Assembly: GCA_964627935.1 (NCBI GenBank)
Contig: CAZVLB010000001.1
Span: 1-64,000 of the forward strand
Direction: 5' to 3'
DNA length: 64,000 nucleotides
DNA from: JAABVY01 sp964627935
GTDB lineage: Bacteria; Zixibacteria; MSB-5A5; JAABVY01
Made by a program: the position numbers and the translations under genes. Below are positions 14,183-23,674 of this stretch, piece by piece (within the stretch, counting starts at the first letter, position 1; every line of letters starts with the position of its first letter). The notes under the pieces were generated by a model. That model was not told where the DNA came from, did no database searches, and saw nothing but the letters and a program-made list of their open reading frames with translations.

Positions 14183-16324
14183 CTACTCCTCGCTTTCGAT
14201 TCGTTCCGCCTCGAAAACTCCGTTGGGCTGGATAAACTTGAGTCCTTCAACATCTTCGCGGTTTTTATCCATGACAAAGCGCACATAATAGTTATTCAGC
14301 ATCTTGATTTTGTACTGCGTCTCCTTATCCGGTTCGAGCTCATAGGGAGGCTGGCCCGGCACTGTGACATAGAGCTTTTCCCCGGCCCTGATATCCACAG
14401 TAATGGTTGTGCCGTCAAGATCGTATTTGCCGCTCAGTTTCTGCATGAATTCCGGATCGGAAAGGTGAGCGCCGGGAATTTTCTCGAATATGAAATTATC
14501 CAGCATCAGTTCCAGCTGAATCGAGAGCCGGTCAATATCGCCCTGTTCATTGGTCAGGAAATTGATTTTACCGTCTTCCAGTATGGTTTCCTCGATATTG
14601 AAGACATCATAATGCCAGTGCTCAAGCTCCGATTCGAGAGTATTGAATTTCATATAGAGGTCTTTGCCATCCTTGATAATTTCGATCTTGCTGTAGCCCG
14701 GATGTTCATACACACCGGCATAGGCATCCAGCTTATGTGAAGGTTTGGTGCCCTCAACCCGTTCGAACTCCGGTTCCTCTTGCTCCTCTTTTTCTTCATC
14801 TTCCTCTGTCTCTATGCCGCCCAGTCTCGTGCTCCAGTCAACGAATTCCAGATCGAATATAACATCGGCGGTATAATAGGTCATAATCGGATTGATCGGT
14901 TTGCCGGGAAGATTCAGAAACGCTACCATTCCCAGGCCCTCTTCGGGAAACAACGTTACCAATGTCGAGAAACCGTCAATACCTCCGGCATGATGAACCA
15001 TCTTGTAGCCGCGATAATCATTAATGAACCACCCCAGGCCATAGCTTGAATGCCCGATCTCGGGATATTCCCTGGTACCGGTCATAAACATATGCGGCCA
15101 ATGCATCTTTTTGACCTGGTCTTCGGGAATAATGCGCATCCCCTCGAATTCGCCATAGCCAAGCTGCAGGCGAACCCACTTGCACATATCCACGAGATTT
15201 GAATTAATCGAGCCGGCCGGACCAACCTCGCTGATATTTCTGAATGGAATCACCTTGACTGTATCTTCTTCCAGGGAATAGGGCATTGAGTAATCATCGC
15301 TTTCCTGAGAATCATCCACCGAGAAATTGGAATTATCCATTCCCAAAGGCATGAAAATATTCTGCTCTATGAAATCCTCCCAGCTGATGCCCTCGATTTG
15401 CTCCAGCATATAACCGGCGGTGACATACATGAGATTGTTATATTGCCATTTTTCGCGCAATTCATAAGTCGGCTCCAGGTAGGGCAGGCGATCGATTATC
15501 TCTTCATGCATAATATCAGCGCCATACCATATAAGATCATGACGGGGCAGGCCTGAGCGATGTGTAACCAGGTCAATGGGAGTCATGTGATATGTGGAAT
15601 AATCATCCCAGAGCTTGAATTCGGGGATATGATCAATGACTTTGTCATCCCAGTCCAGTTTGCCCTGTTCGACCAGCATTGCCAGTGCCGCCGTGGTAAA
15701 GGCTTTCGTAGTCGAACCTATAGCGAACAATGTGTTGGGCGTGACCGGCAGGCTGTCCTCGAGATTGCGATAGCCGAAGCCCTCGGCAAAGATTACGCTG
15801 TCCCGATAGACTATGGCAAATGCAAATCCGGGTATCTCATACACAGCCATCATTGAATCGGCGTAATTTCTGATTTGCTCGACCTTTGTACCGAGTTCCG
15901 CTTCACGTTCTGCCTTGACCTGGGGATCTTCCCTGACAATTTCGAATTTAAAAGTCTGCCCGCCCTGTGTCATGTCACCGGAAATGACCGTGCCGTCATC
16001 GCTGAACGTGCCATCAAAAGTGGGATTGCCGGGGACATTGGGTATAATAAAATGAACATTCTGTTCGCTGAACTCGATTTCCTCCAGATTCAGATCCTGA
16101 GCGCCCTGTAAGGGTATATCGATGTTACCGATCCATGTGCCTTCCTCGTTCTGTTCGAATTCGATCATGATTTCGATTTTTCTTTCGACTATATTGATAT
16201 ATCCTTCCCAGTAGCCCGAAATATCACGGGCCGAAAGAAAACCGGGCAGTATTAGTATTGATGTTATGGCAATCAGGATTACGAATGCAAACTTGCTGCT
16301 GTATCGTGCCTTTTTATGGTTCAC
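14183..16324 (-). CDS. Exported class-C beta-lactamase-like serine hydrolase
   Basis: Translation starts at GTG 16324, with GGAGGT closely upstream. The 713-residue protein has a signal peptide (about 1-32) and a beta-rich N-terminal domain (DISGYWEGYINI onward). A beta-lactamase/PBP4* domain (about 150-480) follows, with the nucleophile motif STTK in IGSTTKAFTTAALAML, the second motif YNN in WQYNNLMYVTAGYML, and HAGG near DGFSTLVTLFPEEG as the KTG equivalent. An acidic linker (EEDEEKEEQEEPE) leads to a DUF3471-like C-terminal domain. The fold covers esterases, D-aminopeptidases and carboxypeptidases; the substrate is not predictable and antibiotic hydrolysis should not be assumed. It stands alone. 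Confidence 0.88.
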   Translation of the reverse strand: MNHKKARYSSKFAFVILIAITSILILPGFLSARDISGYWEGYINIVERKIEIMIEFEQNEEGTWIGNIDIPLQGAQDLNLEEIEFSEQNVHFIIPNVPGNPTFDGTFSDDGTVISGDMTQGGQTFKFEIVREDPQVKAEREAELGTKVEQIRNYADSMMAVYEIPGFAFAIVYRDSVIFAEGFGYRNLEDSLPVTPNTLFAIGSTTKAFTTAALAMLVEQGKLDWDDKVIDHIPEFKLWDDYSTYHMTPIDLVTHRSGLPRHDLIWYGADIMHEEIIDRLPYLEPTYELREKWQYNNLMYVTAGYMLEQIEGISWEDFIEQNIFMPLGMDNSNFSVDDSQESDDYSMPYSLEEDTVKVIPFRNISEVGPAGSINSNLVDMCKWVRLQLGYGEFEGMRIIPEDQVKKMHWPHMFMTGTREYPEIGHSSYGLGWFINDYRGYKMVHHAGGIDGFSTLVTLFPEEGLGMVAFLNLPGKPINPIMTYYTADVIFDLEFVDWSTRLGGIETEEDEEKEEQEEPEFERVEGTKPSHKLDAYAGVYEHPGYSKIEIIKDGKDLYMKFNTLESELEHWHYDVFNIEETILEDGKINFLTNEQGDIDRLSIQLELMLDNFIFEKIPGAHLSDPEFMQKLSGKYDLDGTTITVDIRAGEKLYVTVPGQPPYELEPDKETQYKIKMLNNYYVRFVMDKNREDVEGLKFIQPNGVFEAERIESEE

Positions 16325-16500
16325 TGTGACCTCCCGTTATTTTTTATGTTTTGAACAATGTACATTAAAGCCGGCCCTTTATTCAAGCAAAAATCTCTAA
16401 AGCTGATTTATATGGTAAATCTTTAATTAGTTTTATATTAATATGCTTGCACATTAAATTTTTTTGCAACATTTCGGGTGGAAATGCATATGTCTAAAAT

Positions 16501-17148
16501 ATGGATAATGTTTTAATGGCTGCCTACGAGGCCGAAGAAAAGGAAATTGGTTTTTGGGGGATGTTGCGCCTGCTGTTTCTCAGGCCGCGCACATTCTTCA
16601 AGCAAACTGTAGCCAGGGACAGGTTCCCGTTTCTGGCATTCTCCACCTGGCTTTTGGGACTGGCATTGTCGCTTCAGCTCATGGATCAGTTCCTGCTGAC
16701 ACAGGGGGGACTGGTCGCCAACCGTTTTTCGTCATTTGCCCTGCTGATTGCGGTCAGCTTTGTATTTATGGGCTTATTCTATTTTATCGGCGGTGTGCTG
16801 TTCCATTTCTATGCTTACCTGGCCGATACCCGCAAGGATATGAAAAATTCGCTTGCGGTTACAGTCTACGCCTGGCTGCCGTTTGTTCTGGCGGTTTTTC
16901 TGACCAAACTGATCTCGGTCATACTCCTGGGGCATGATTACCTTAATCCACCCGAGGGATTCTGGTTTGGAACTGTCTCTATGGCAATTATCGGGCTCTC
17001 GCTTGTTTACGGATGGTTTTTGGCGGTTTATGGTGCGGTTGTAGGGCTGGGATGCAAGAAACTGCGGAGCATCCTGATGTTCGTGCTGGTGCCGATCCTG
17101 TGGTTCATATTCCTGTTTGTCTTCGGCCAATCGATGGGTATGATGTAG
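16501..17148 (+). CDS. Yip1-like multi-pass membrane protein
   Basis: The 215-residue protein starts with a short cytosolic segment (WGMLRLLFLRPRTFFKQT), typical of the bacterial YIP1/DUF1282-like family where a proline-rich amphipathic helix precedes the membrane core. Five hydrophobic segments follow, with the family-like TVYAWLPFVLAVFLTKLI and a short C-terminal tail. The function of bacterial YIP1 proteins is unknown. The ribosome binding site is weak and the next ATG (16516) is an equally possible start. A strong terminator follows. Confidence 0.7.
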   Translation: MDNVLMAAYEAEEKEIGFWGMLRLLFLRPRTFFKQTVARDRFPFLAFSTWLLGLALSLQLMDQFLLTQGGLVANRFSSFALLIAVSFVFMGLFYFIGGVLFHFYAYLADTRKDMKNSLAVTVYAWLPFVLAVFLTKLISVILLGHDYLNPPEGFWFGTVSMAIIGLSLVYGWFLAVYGAVVGLGCKKLRSILMFVLVPILWFIFLFVFGQSMGMM

Positions 17149-17240
17149 AATTTAAATGACTTTATTCTTGATAAGGTCATGGTTTGTTTTATAGGCTCTA
17201 AACAAACAGGTCAATCCCTGTCCATTCTTATCAAGACAAT

Positions 17241-17270
17241 AAAAAGCCGCCCTGCAGGAGGGCGGCTTTT
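17241..17270. terminator. Strong bidirectional terminator
   Basis: AAAAGCCGCCCT pairs with AGGGCGGCTTTT over a 5-nt loop. The stem is 12 bp with A and T runs at either side. It separates the convergent YIP1-like and propeller genes. Confidence 0.9.
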
Positions 17271-17294
17271 CTGTTGCTGCGAGGAGGTGAGACC

Positions 17295-18389
17295 TTAGGG
17301 TATTGTCGCCATCACAGGGCGAGTAAGGGTCTGCGGGGAGGGATTGATATGAGCTATGTTTGTTCCGTCATCAATAAAGATGCCGTCTCCCGGCGTGCCC
17401 ACGACAGTAATCTCGCCATTCGAGGCCAGTGCGGAAACCTCCATACCCTCTGACCAGGCGCGCGGCGTTACCAGGTCCTCGAAAACCTCGTAGATGCCCC
17501 AGTCAACAGTACCTACCAGGATTTTCCAGCCCTTGAAATCGATCTCGCTGATATTGCAGGCAAACAAGCCGTCTTCTTCGTTATAGAGCCTCCATTGGCC
17601 GCCATCGAAAACATACATACCATAAGGCGTACCGGCATAGACGCGGTTGAATTTTGTGCCTAGGTCGGTAATGATATCGAAGGCCGTGGTATCGTTGACC
17701 AGGAAGCGTTTCTTCCATTCCATGCCGTCGAAGCTGTACAGGCCATAGCCGAAACTGGAAACCCAGATCTGATCACCGCTGGATATGACTGCGCTGATAG
17801 CCGGCAGATCGAACATCTTCTGTGAACTGCCATCGAAATAGGCTATCAGGCCGTCATCCTCGGTACCGATTAAAATCGTACCGTTGTCCTCGGCCAGTGC
17901 AGTTACCGGTGGACGAAATCCGAAATCGATACGACTGACATTACCGGCCTTGTCCAGCATCGCCAGGCCCTCGTCACTGCCAATCACCAGCTTATCGCCG
18001 TATTCCAGCACGTCGTTGATATTCTTATCCGGCAGGCCGTTTGCGGCATAAAAGAACTGATAGGATGAGTCCTCACTTTTGTATGTGAAGACACCGTTTT
18101 CCGTACCGGCCGCGATACGTTCATCCCAGAATGTCAGGCTGCGCACATGGGCAAACGAGACTGTCAGGGTTTCCACCGGTTCCGGCTCCAGCGGAATGAC
18201 CTGCTCCGCCTGATCTTCAATCAATGCGTTATTTTCAGCCGCCAGGCCGGAATCGGTTTCAACCTTCTGTTCCTGTTCCAAAGCCGCAAGTGAGGGCTTC
18301 TGTTTTTTCTCCACGCTGACCGCCAGGATGATCACCAGGCAGAGCGTGATCAGTGCCGCTATTGTCGCGAATGCAAGTTTCGTTTTCAT
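17295..18389 (-). CDS. Membrane-anchored beta-propeller protein
   Basis: The 364-residue protein has an N-terminal signal anchor (about 5-25) and a Glu/Gln-rich linker. Repeated blades of about 40 residues follow, of the type GVFTYKSEDSSYQFFYAANG, KLVIGSDEGLAMLDKAGNVS, TILIGTEDDGLIAYFDGSS and RVYAGTPYGMYVFDGGQWR. These resemble the two-component-regulator propeller repeat (Reg_prop), here without any fused kinase. The role is probably ligand or surface binding outside the cytoplasmic membrane. GGAGG is well placed before the ATG. No partner gene is obvious. Confidence 0.75.
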   Translation of the reverse strand: MKTKLAFATIAALITLCLVIILAVSVEKKQKPSLAALEQEQKVETDSGLAAENNALIEDQAEQVIPLEPEPVETLTVSFAHVRSLTFWDERIAAGTENGVFTYKSEDSSYQFFYAANGLPDKNINDVLEYGDKLVIGSDEGLAMLDKAGNVSRIDFGFRPPVTALAEDNGTILIGTEDDGLIAYFDGSSQKMFDLPAISAVISSGDQIWVSSFGYGLYSFDGMEWKKRFLVNDTTAFDIITDLGTKFNRVYAGTPYGMYVFDGGQWRLYNEEDGLFACNISEIDFKGWKILVGTVDWGIYEVFEDLVTPRAWSEGMEVSALASNGEITVVGTPGDGIFIDDGTNIAHINPSPQTLTRPVMATIP

Positions 18390-18541
18390 TTTATCCTCCT
18401 GAGTTAGGGTTCTTAACTTATCCTTTCCGGGAGGATTATATTGCAGATGGCGTGCCGAAAATGTAATATGTTGTGGTTTAGCGGCTTACAGCTAAGAGGC
18501 TGAATTGGAATGTGTTCTGTGTGTGTCAGCTATGACACGCT

Positions 18542-20977
18542 TTATTCGGATTGCAGCTTGTCCAGCATGGATTGCAACCTGGCGCGATCTTCGGGATTCT
18601 GGATATAGCCGAGGCCCATTTCCAAAATTTCAGCAGCGCGGTCGTTTTTACCCTGAAGCAGGTAATGGGTGGCCAGTTTCAGATAGCCTTGCGGATATGT
18701 TTTCGCGCGCGCGACGACATTAAGAAGATATACCTCGGCCGAATCGGGGGCATTGAGCTGCAGAAATGTCTCGGCAATCTGGACCTGATCGGAGGGTTTC
18801 TGATGATCTTCGGCAGCAGATGATATGGTTTGCAGGGCATGCTTATGGTCATTGCGCATATTGTAAATATTTGCCAGCGTAACCGCGACCTCGAGGGGGT
18901 AATCTTCTTTTTCCAGCAGATTTTGCAAAATCGCCACTGCATCATCGAGCGACCCGGCCACACCCATAGCCCGGGCGATTTCCAGACGAACCTGAGGGTC
19001 ATCAAATCGTCGCTCAGCTTTTTCCAACACCGCCAGGGCATCCTCACGATTTCCGGCTTGAATATGAACCTGGGCCAGATCGAGGTAAGTTTTAGGCCTG
19101 TCGGGCTCCATTTCCAAAATTCGGCGATAATAATAATCGGCTGAGTCGATTTGATCTGTATGCACAAATGTCAATGCCAGGTTGGCATAGGCGGCCAGAT
19201 AATCATCATCGAGCTCAATTGCCGTAAGGAAATTCTGACGCGCGGCGAGATACATGCCGGTATTAAGGTAAAGACGTCCCAGATTATAATGGGCCTTTTC
19301 GAAATCCGGCTCGAGTTCTATAACCTTCTGCAGGAATTGCTCACCCAGGCTGTAGGCCTTGGGATCTTTTGCGCCCAGCTCAGAATAGGTAAGACCCAGG
19401 TAATTCAATGAGGGCACATGATGCTGGTCGATTTCCAGGGCCTTGTAAAACATCTGTACTGCTTCCTCGGTGCGCCCATGCTGAAGGTAACTGGTGCCGA
19501 TTTTCTGGAAATAGCGCGGATGCCGGTATATCTTTGCCGCATTCAGGAGAGTTTCATAATAGGCCGCCGTATCTTCTTCGAAATGATAATATGTCGCCAG
19601 GTTCTCCAGGTTCAAATGACGGCCGTATTTGTGCAGGCTGACTGTGTCTTTATACCTTTCCACCGATGGCTTTTCCAGAGAGTTTGAAAAGACAAATGAA
19701 ATCGTTATAATCAGCGCCGGCAGTAGAGGTGCGAAAAGATATACCGGGTTGATCTTTTTATACATCAGCTTGCCAACCAGGACCATGGCCGCCAGGATAT
19801 TCAATGGTATCGCCAGTGAACTGAACAGGTCCCAATCCCGTCCGATTCCAAATGATGTATTGAACAGAAGCAGAAACAAAAGCCCGCAGATCGACAGGGC
19901 AATGGTGAACTTATAGAAATCATTGCGTGAATACTGCTTCAGTTTTAATGGATTGAATGTCGCAAAAATTATCAGCCCGGCCGGGGCTACCAGAAGAAGC
20001 TGATTTATCATTTCCAGCAGATGATATGGCGACAGAAGCCAGTAGCCGCTTTCGTTGGGAAGAAGCGGGATTACAAGATATGAAAACAGGTTTTTATCAA
20101 ATTCATTTTCGAATTGATAGCTGTTCAGGAGGTAAACCGTGAACAGAAGCACTATTGGTACGGCGATTGCAATCAGGGGCGATATAATAGGAGTCTTGCG
20201 CGCTTTATAGGCATGAACCGCGAGCCAGATATAGGCCGGCAGATAAGCCATCAGGGACATATGAAATGCGCAGGCAATGAAATAGACGATCAGGCCCCAT
20301 ACAAGCGGCCTTTGATTGGTCAATTCATAATAAATCAGTCCGATCGAGAATAGAAACAGCGGGGTTGAGATGCTGTAGCTCTCCACATAGCCGAAGAAAA
20401 GCTGAATTATTGCTGATGAGAATATCAATGCGCCCATTATCAGCCGGTCGATCCGCCCCCTGCCGAAATGCGAAATGAACCATAGCGCCAGCCCCAGAAA
20501 CATTATCCCGCCGATTATCGATACGATCTGGTATGTCTGGAAACTGCTCAGATGGAAGCTGTCTCCGGCGGTGGTAAAGAAAAGATACTGGCTGAATTTG
20601 TCCAGAGGCTCGCTGAAATGGAACAGCATTTCATTATTGGTTTCATTGGCCCGAAGGTAGCCATCGCCCCACAGTTGTGTCTCGGATTTCAAAATATACA
20701 TTGCCCCGATGGCGATAACGAACAGCAGTACAAAACCGATAATCCGTATATATGAGGGATAAACCGGTTGTTTGCCGGGGTTATCATAGCTGTTCTGGGC
20801 CAGACCGACCAGGGCCATGAAAATCAGCACAGAACCGATTATGGTGATCAGTGTATACAGGGGTGGAAGGTATCCTAGTGAATTGACTCCCCACAGGATC
20901 GATGTCTGTGTGGCCGAGCCGATTATGATCAAAAGCAGTAATATTGCCGAACCGATAAGCATTCTGGATGGTTTCAT
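18542..20977 (-). CDS. Polytopic membrane protein with C-terminal TPR domain
   Basis: The protein has 811 residues. The first 430 or so contain about eleven hydrophobic segments, with an extracytoplasmic loop after the second and the motif FGYVESYSISTPLFLFSIGL. The second half (about 455-811) is a run of tetratricopeptide repeats such as RYFQKIGTSYLQHGRTEEAV, PSLNYLGLTYSELGA and KAHYNLGRLYLNTGMYLAA. The architecture matches uncharacterised GT-C-like or DUF-type membrane proteins fused to TPRs that are common in FCB genomes. No catalytic Asp motif could be assigned with confidence. No good ribosome binding site precedes the chosen ATG. Confidence 0.75.
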   Translation of the reverse strand: MKPSRMLIGSAILLLLIIIGSATQTSILWGVNSLGYLPPLYTLITIIGSVLIFMALVGLAQNSYDNPGKQPVYPSYIRIIGFVLLFVIAIGAMYILKSETQLWGDGYLRANETNNEMLFHFSEPLDKFSQYLFFTTAGDSFHLSSFQTYQIVSIIGGIMFLGLALWFISHFGRGRIDRLIMGALIFSSAIIQLFFGYVESYSISTPLFLFSIGLIYYELTNQRPLVWGLIVYFIACAFHMSLMAYLPAYIWLAVHAYKARKTPIISPLIAIAVPIVLLFTVYLLNSYQFENEFDKNLFSYLVIPLLPNESGYWLLSPYHLLEMINQLLLVAPAGLIIFATFNPLKLKQYSRNDFYKFTIALSICGLLFLLLFNTSFGIGRDWDLFSSLAIPLNILAAMVLVGKLMYKKINPVYLFAPLLPALIITISFVFSNSLEKPSVERYKDTVSLHKYGRHLNLENLATYYHFEEDTAAYYETLLNAAKIYRHPRYFQKIGTSYLQHGRTEEAVQMFYKALEIDQHHVPSLNYLGLTYSELGAKDPKAYSLGEQFLQKVIELEPDFEKAHYNLGRLYLNTGMYLAARQNFLTAIELDDDYLAAYANLALTFVHTDQIDSADYYYRRILEMEPDRPKTYLDLAQVHIQAGNREDALAVLEKAERRFDDPQVRLEIARAMGVAGSLDDAVAILQNLLEKEDYPLEVAVTLANIYNMRNDHKHALQTISSAAEDHQKPSDQVQIAETFLQLNAPDSAEVYLLNVVARAKTYPQGYLKLATHYLLQGKNDRAAEILEMGLGYIQNPEDRARLQSMLDKLQSE

Positions 20978-21071
20978 AGGGGAGAATATAAGGGCGCGGG
21001 AGGCTAATTCAAGTTAAAATAAAATCACAGCTTGACATCCGGGCCAAATTAAAATTTATTCGCCTTTGATT

Positions 21072-21145
21072 CGGGGTGTGGCGCAGTCAGGCAGCGCGCT
21101 TGCTTTGGGAGCAAGATGTCGGAGGTTCAAATCCTCTCACCCCGA
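21072..21145 (+). tRNA. tRNA-Pro (UGG)
   Basis: The acceptor stem is CGGGGTG/CACCCCG with discriminator A at 21145. The anticodon arm is CTTGC-TTTGGGA-GCAAG, giving anticodon TGG. The T arm has GGTTCAAAT. CCA is not encoded. It lies upstream of doxX with no gene between. Confidence 0.95.
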
Positions 21146-21235
21146 TTTTTTTGTACGGGAACATCTAAATCATTCAGGGGCTTATAGGAGTCGACAGATA
21201 TTTTTGCCTGCCGATAATATAAAAGTGGAGGAATC

Positions 21236-21664
21236 ATGAGAATCAGGGATGAGGATGCCTGTATTGCCTTTCTGGTCATGAGACTGGGCATGGGCTTCAC
21301 GTTTTTCTTTTTCGGGTTGCGCAAGGTTTTGATGTATCCCGGGATTGCCGATATTTTCCGAGAGAGGTTCGCCGAAACCTGGCTTCCGGATATACTGGTG
21401 GCGGCCTTTGGTTATTCGATACCGTTTGTGGAACTGATCCTGGGCGCATTGGTGGTGCTGGGGCTTTTTACACGGCCGGCGCTGTATTTGATGGGCCTGA
21501 CTATGGTTACGCTCAATTTCGGGCTGGCGGTCGAGGGCGACAGCCAGGGTGTGGCCAAAAATATTCCCTATTTGATCCTAATCGGGCTTGACATCTTACT
21601 CTTAAATTATAATAAATACTCCCTGGACAATTTGCTGTTTCAGACATACGCGTCCAGGGAATGA
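21236..21664 (+). CDS. DoxX-family membrane protein
   Basis: The 142-residue protein has four membrane helices and the family hallmarks FLVMRLGMGFTFFFFGLRKV near the start and GYSIPFVELILGALVVLGLF in the middle. DoxX-type proteins are small quinone- or thiol-related membrane proteins of uncertain activity. GGAGGA lies just before the ATG. The gene sits between two tRNA genes on the same strand. Confidence 0.88.
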   Translation: MRIRDEDACIAFLVMRLGMGFTFFFFGLRKVLMYPGIADIFRERFAETWLPDILVAAFGYSIPFVELILGALVVLGLFTRPALYLMGLTMVTLNFGLAVEGDSQGVAKNIPYLILIGLDILLLNYNKYSLDNLLFQTYASRE

Positions 21665-21671
21665 TAGCGAT

Positions 21672-21745
21672 GCCCCCGTAGCTCATCCGGATAGAGCATC
21701 TGCCTTCTAAGCAGAGGGTAGCAGGTTCGAGTCCTGCCGGGGGTA
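21672..21745 (+). tRNA. tRNA-Arg (UCU)
   Basis: The acceptor stem is GCCCCCG/CGGGGGT (a G-U closing pair) with discriminator A. The anticodon arm TCTGC-CTTCTAA-GCAGA gives anticodon TCT. The T arm is GCAGG-TTCGAGT-CCTGC. It lies 7 bp after the doxX stop codon; CCA is not encoded. Confidence 0.95.
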
Positions 21746-22111
21746 TTTTTTACGGATATTTTTTGTGTTGTTTTATATACCACTATCATCAATAGGTTAA
21801 TCATTTGTTGATAGCGTAATTACTATTAAACTTGTATGTTATCTGCATTAAGGATCAGCAGTTTTAAAAAGCATAGTTGTTTCCACTTTGCTAGTACATA
21901 TTCGGTGAAGGAAAATCTGGCCATATTTCAATAGGTACTGAACGTTCGAGAAGAATTCAGACGGGGCAATTTATAATGCCGCGTGCTGTCTTGATGAATC
22001 TCATTTCTTATTGGCAGGCTATCCGATTTCCATCTGAATCCAGCTAAAAAATATCTTGACAATCATGTTTGTTATGATATATGTAAATTAGCCATATTAA
22101 AAGGAAATACC
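21746..22111 (+). promoter_or_regulatory. 366-bp gene-free stretch with a probable promoter
   Basis: No coding sequence is apparent. TTGACA at 22056-22061 with TATATG 16 bp later (22078-22083) is a reasonable sigma-70 promoter for the gene at 22112. The rest is AT-rich and featureless to the eye. Confidence 0.5.
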
Positions 22112-22651
22112 ATGAAATTGATTTGGGTGGCATGCTTTCTTCTTATATGCGGTTTTGCTTTTTCATCGCTATCGGCAGAATCATACTGGAATTTATCCTT
22201 AAATAGCAATGGTGAAAATCCTGCAACCCCGGAAAAAGACAATCCGATAGAAATGAGTGAGTCGTATATAGATGATCTTAGAATGAGCTATTTTATGGCC
22301 CTTGTGCCCGGATTTGTTGTGCATGGGGCGGGTAATTTTTATGGAGGGAGAACAGGAACGGGGCTGACTTTGCTTTCACTTGAATTAGTAAGTATCTATG
22401 GGATTTTGAGAACCGAATGGCACGGATGGATGGGAAATACTAACAGTGAGGATGACAAAAACGATATTATAAAAGTCGGATCACTTATTTTGTTTTTTGG
22501 CACATGGATATATGATATTGTAACTGTTGATTCGGCAATCAAAGACAAATATGAAGATAAAAAAGTAAGAATATCATTTTTAAGTCCCGCCAAAACCAGT
22601 AATGAGCAGCGCTCATATGTTATGTTACTGAATTTATCCATCGATTTTTGA
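22112..22651 (+). CDS. Exported hypothetical membrane-associated protein
   Basis: The 179-residue protein has a signal peptide (MKLIWVACFLLICGFAFSSL, ending near LSA), a short charged spacer and two hydrophobic segments (about 70-105 and 125-145). The motif LVPGFVVHGAGNFYGGRTGTG resembles the PG-x-GxxYxG loop of TM2-like/DUF5683-type small membrane proteins. No function can be given. AAAGGAAA precedes the ATG. Codons are more AT-rich than those of neighbouring housekeeping genes. Confidence 0.6.
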   Translation: MKLIWVACFLLICGFAFSSLSAESYWNLSLNSNGENPATPEKDNPIEMSESYIDDLRMSYFMALVPGFVVHGAGNFYGGRTGTGLTLLSLELVSIYGILRTEWHGWMGNTNSEDDKNDIIKVGSLILFFGTWIYDIVTVDSAIKDKYEDKKVRISFLSPAKTSNEQRSYVMLLNLSIDF

Positions 22652-22915
22652 GCTGATCTGAATTTTTCTCGAATTTTATTCCCATTAGCAACCACGTACA
22701 AAAGTTTTACAGAACTCCGGGGGCATGGATCTTTGTAATGCCCATATATATATCGCCAGTTAGCCCGGGCCAGCGCTTTTTTATCCCCTTAATGGATTAT
22801 ATCATCAATAATGGACAAAAAATGGAACAATTGCTTTTATGTCTCGTTTACTGTAACCAAACAGGATAAAATAAGTCATAATTATTGGGCTTGAAACTTA
22901 ACAAGGAGAGAAAGA
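22652..22915. other. 264-bp gene-free stretch
   Basis: Nothing coding is visible. The leader of the lipoprotein gene at 22916 includes the Shine-Dalgarno AAGGAGAG just before the start codon. No clear promoter or terminator was picked out. Confidence 0.3.
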
Positions 22916-23395
22916 ATGGGTAAAGGGAATTTAAAATTTGCTGGAATATTGATAGTAGCGCTTGCCGCTGTTTTTGCAATTGGTTGTTCAACCGACAACC
23001 CGACATCCCCGACAAATGCAATTCAGTCCAGTGCTGTAAACCTGGAATCTGCACCTGTGGATCCTAATCAGAGATTTCCGCAGAGCATAGAGGGGCTTAT
23101 TGTCGAACTGGATTTTGACAAGCGCACATTTATGCTGGCCGAAAGGGCCGGACTTGAATTTTATGTTGAAACTGATGCGACCGTGATCAGTATTCCCGAT
23201 GGCACCGATCTGAAATTTGCTGAAAGGGATCCTGCCGTATCATTTTCCAGGATGCCAGAAAACACTGTCAGTGTAGGCGCCGATGTTGTTGCCTACGGTC
23301 AGTTCAAGGGCAATGAGCTGTTTATCGTTGATCGCCTGGAAGTGCTGAATAATCAGCGTTCGGTTAATGATCCGGAGGTCAGCGAATTGAATTAG
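22916..23395 (+). CDS. Lipoprotein with DUF5666-like beta domain
   Basis: The 159-residue protein has a lipoprotein signal peptide with lipobox FAIGC, so Cys at about residue 24 should be lipidated. A Pro/Ser/Thr-rich spacer leads to a beta-barrel-like domain (SIEGLIVELDFDKRTFMLAE, then GADVVAYGQF). This resembles the DUF5666 OB-like domain that is common in secreted lipoproteins. The function is unknown. Strong AAGGAGAG precedes the ATG and a perfect terminator follows, so it is a single-gene unit. Confidence 0.75.
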   Translation: MGKGNLKFAGILIVALAAVFAIGCSTDNPTSPTNAIQSSAVNLESAPVDPNQRFPQSIEGLIVELDFDKRTFMLAERAGLEFYVETDATVISIPDGTDLKFAERDPAVSFSRMPENTVSVGADVVAYGQFKGNELFIVDRLEVLNNQRSVNDPEVSELN

Positions 23396-23418
23396 ATTCG
23401 CATATTTAAGCCAGTTTT

Positions 23419-23452
23419 ATGGGATACGTATTAATCACGTATCCCATTTTTT
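23419..23452 (+). terminator. Rho-independent terminator of the lipoprotein gene
   Basis: ATGGGATACGT pairs perfectly with ACGTATCCCAT over a 7-nt loop and is followed by TTTTT. Confidence 0.92.
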
Positions 23453-23674
23453 ATACAGTATAGAGTGCTATCGGAATCAAGTGGAACACGTACTCATTGG
23501 CTATGTTATACAGGTTACCGACATCGAGAAGAATAAAACAAGGAATAATTAATAGTACGCATTGCGTCGCCAAGGTCATCTTGTATACGGGGCATAAACA
23601 TCATCAACTGCCCGATCAATCAAACACCACAGCCAGGGGCGGCATGTCGCAATGTTTAAATGAGGAGGTGCAGT
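23453..23674. other. 222-bp gene-free leader
   Basis: No coding sequence or clear structure was seen. It ends with AGGAGG (23663-23668), which sets the GTG start of the cupredoxin gene. Confidence 0.3.

Noticed and set aside
14183..16324. Antibiotic-resistance beta-lactamase
   Set aside because: The SxxK/YxN/HxG motifs define a wide serine hydrolase family. The extra N- and C-terminal domains and the absence of a regulator or mobile context do not support a resistance role.
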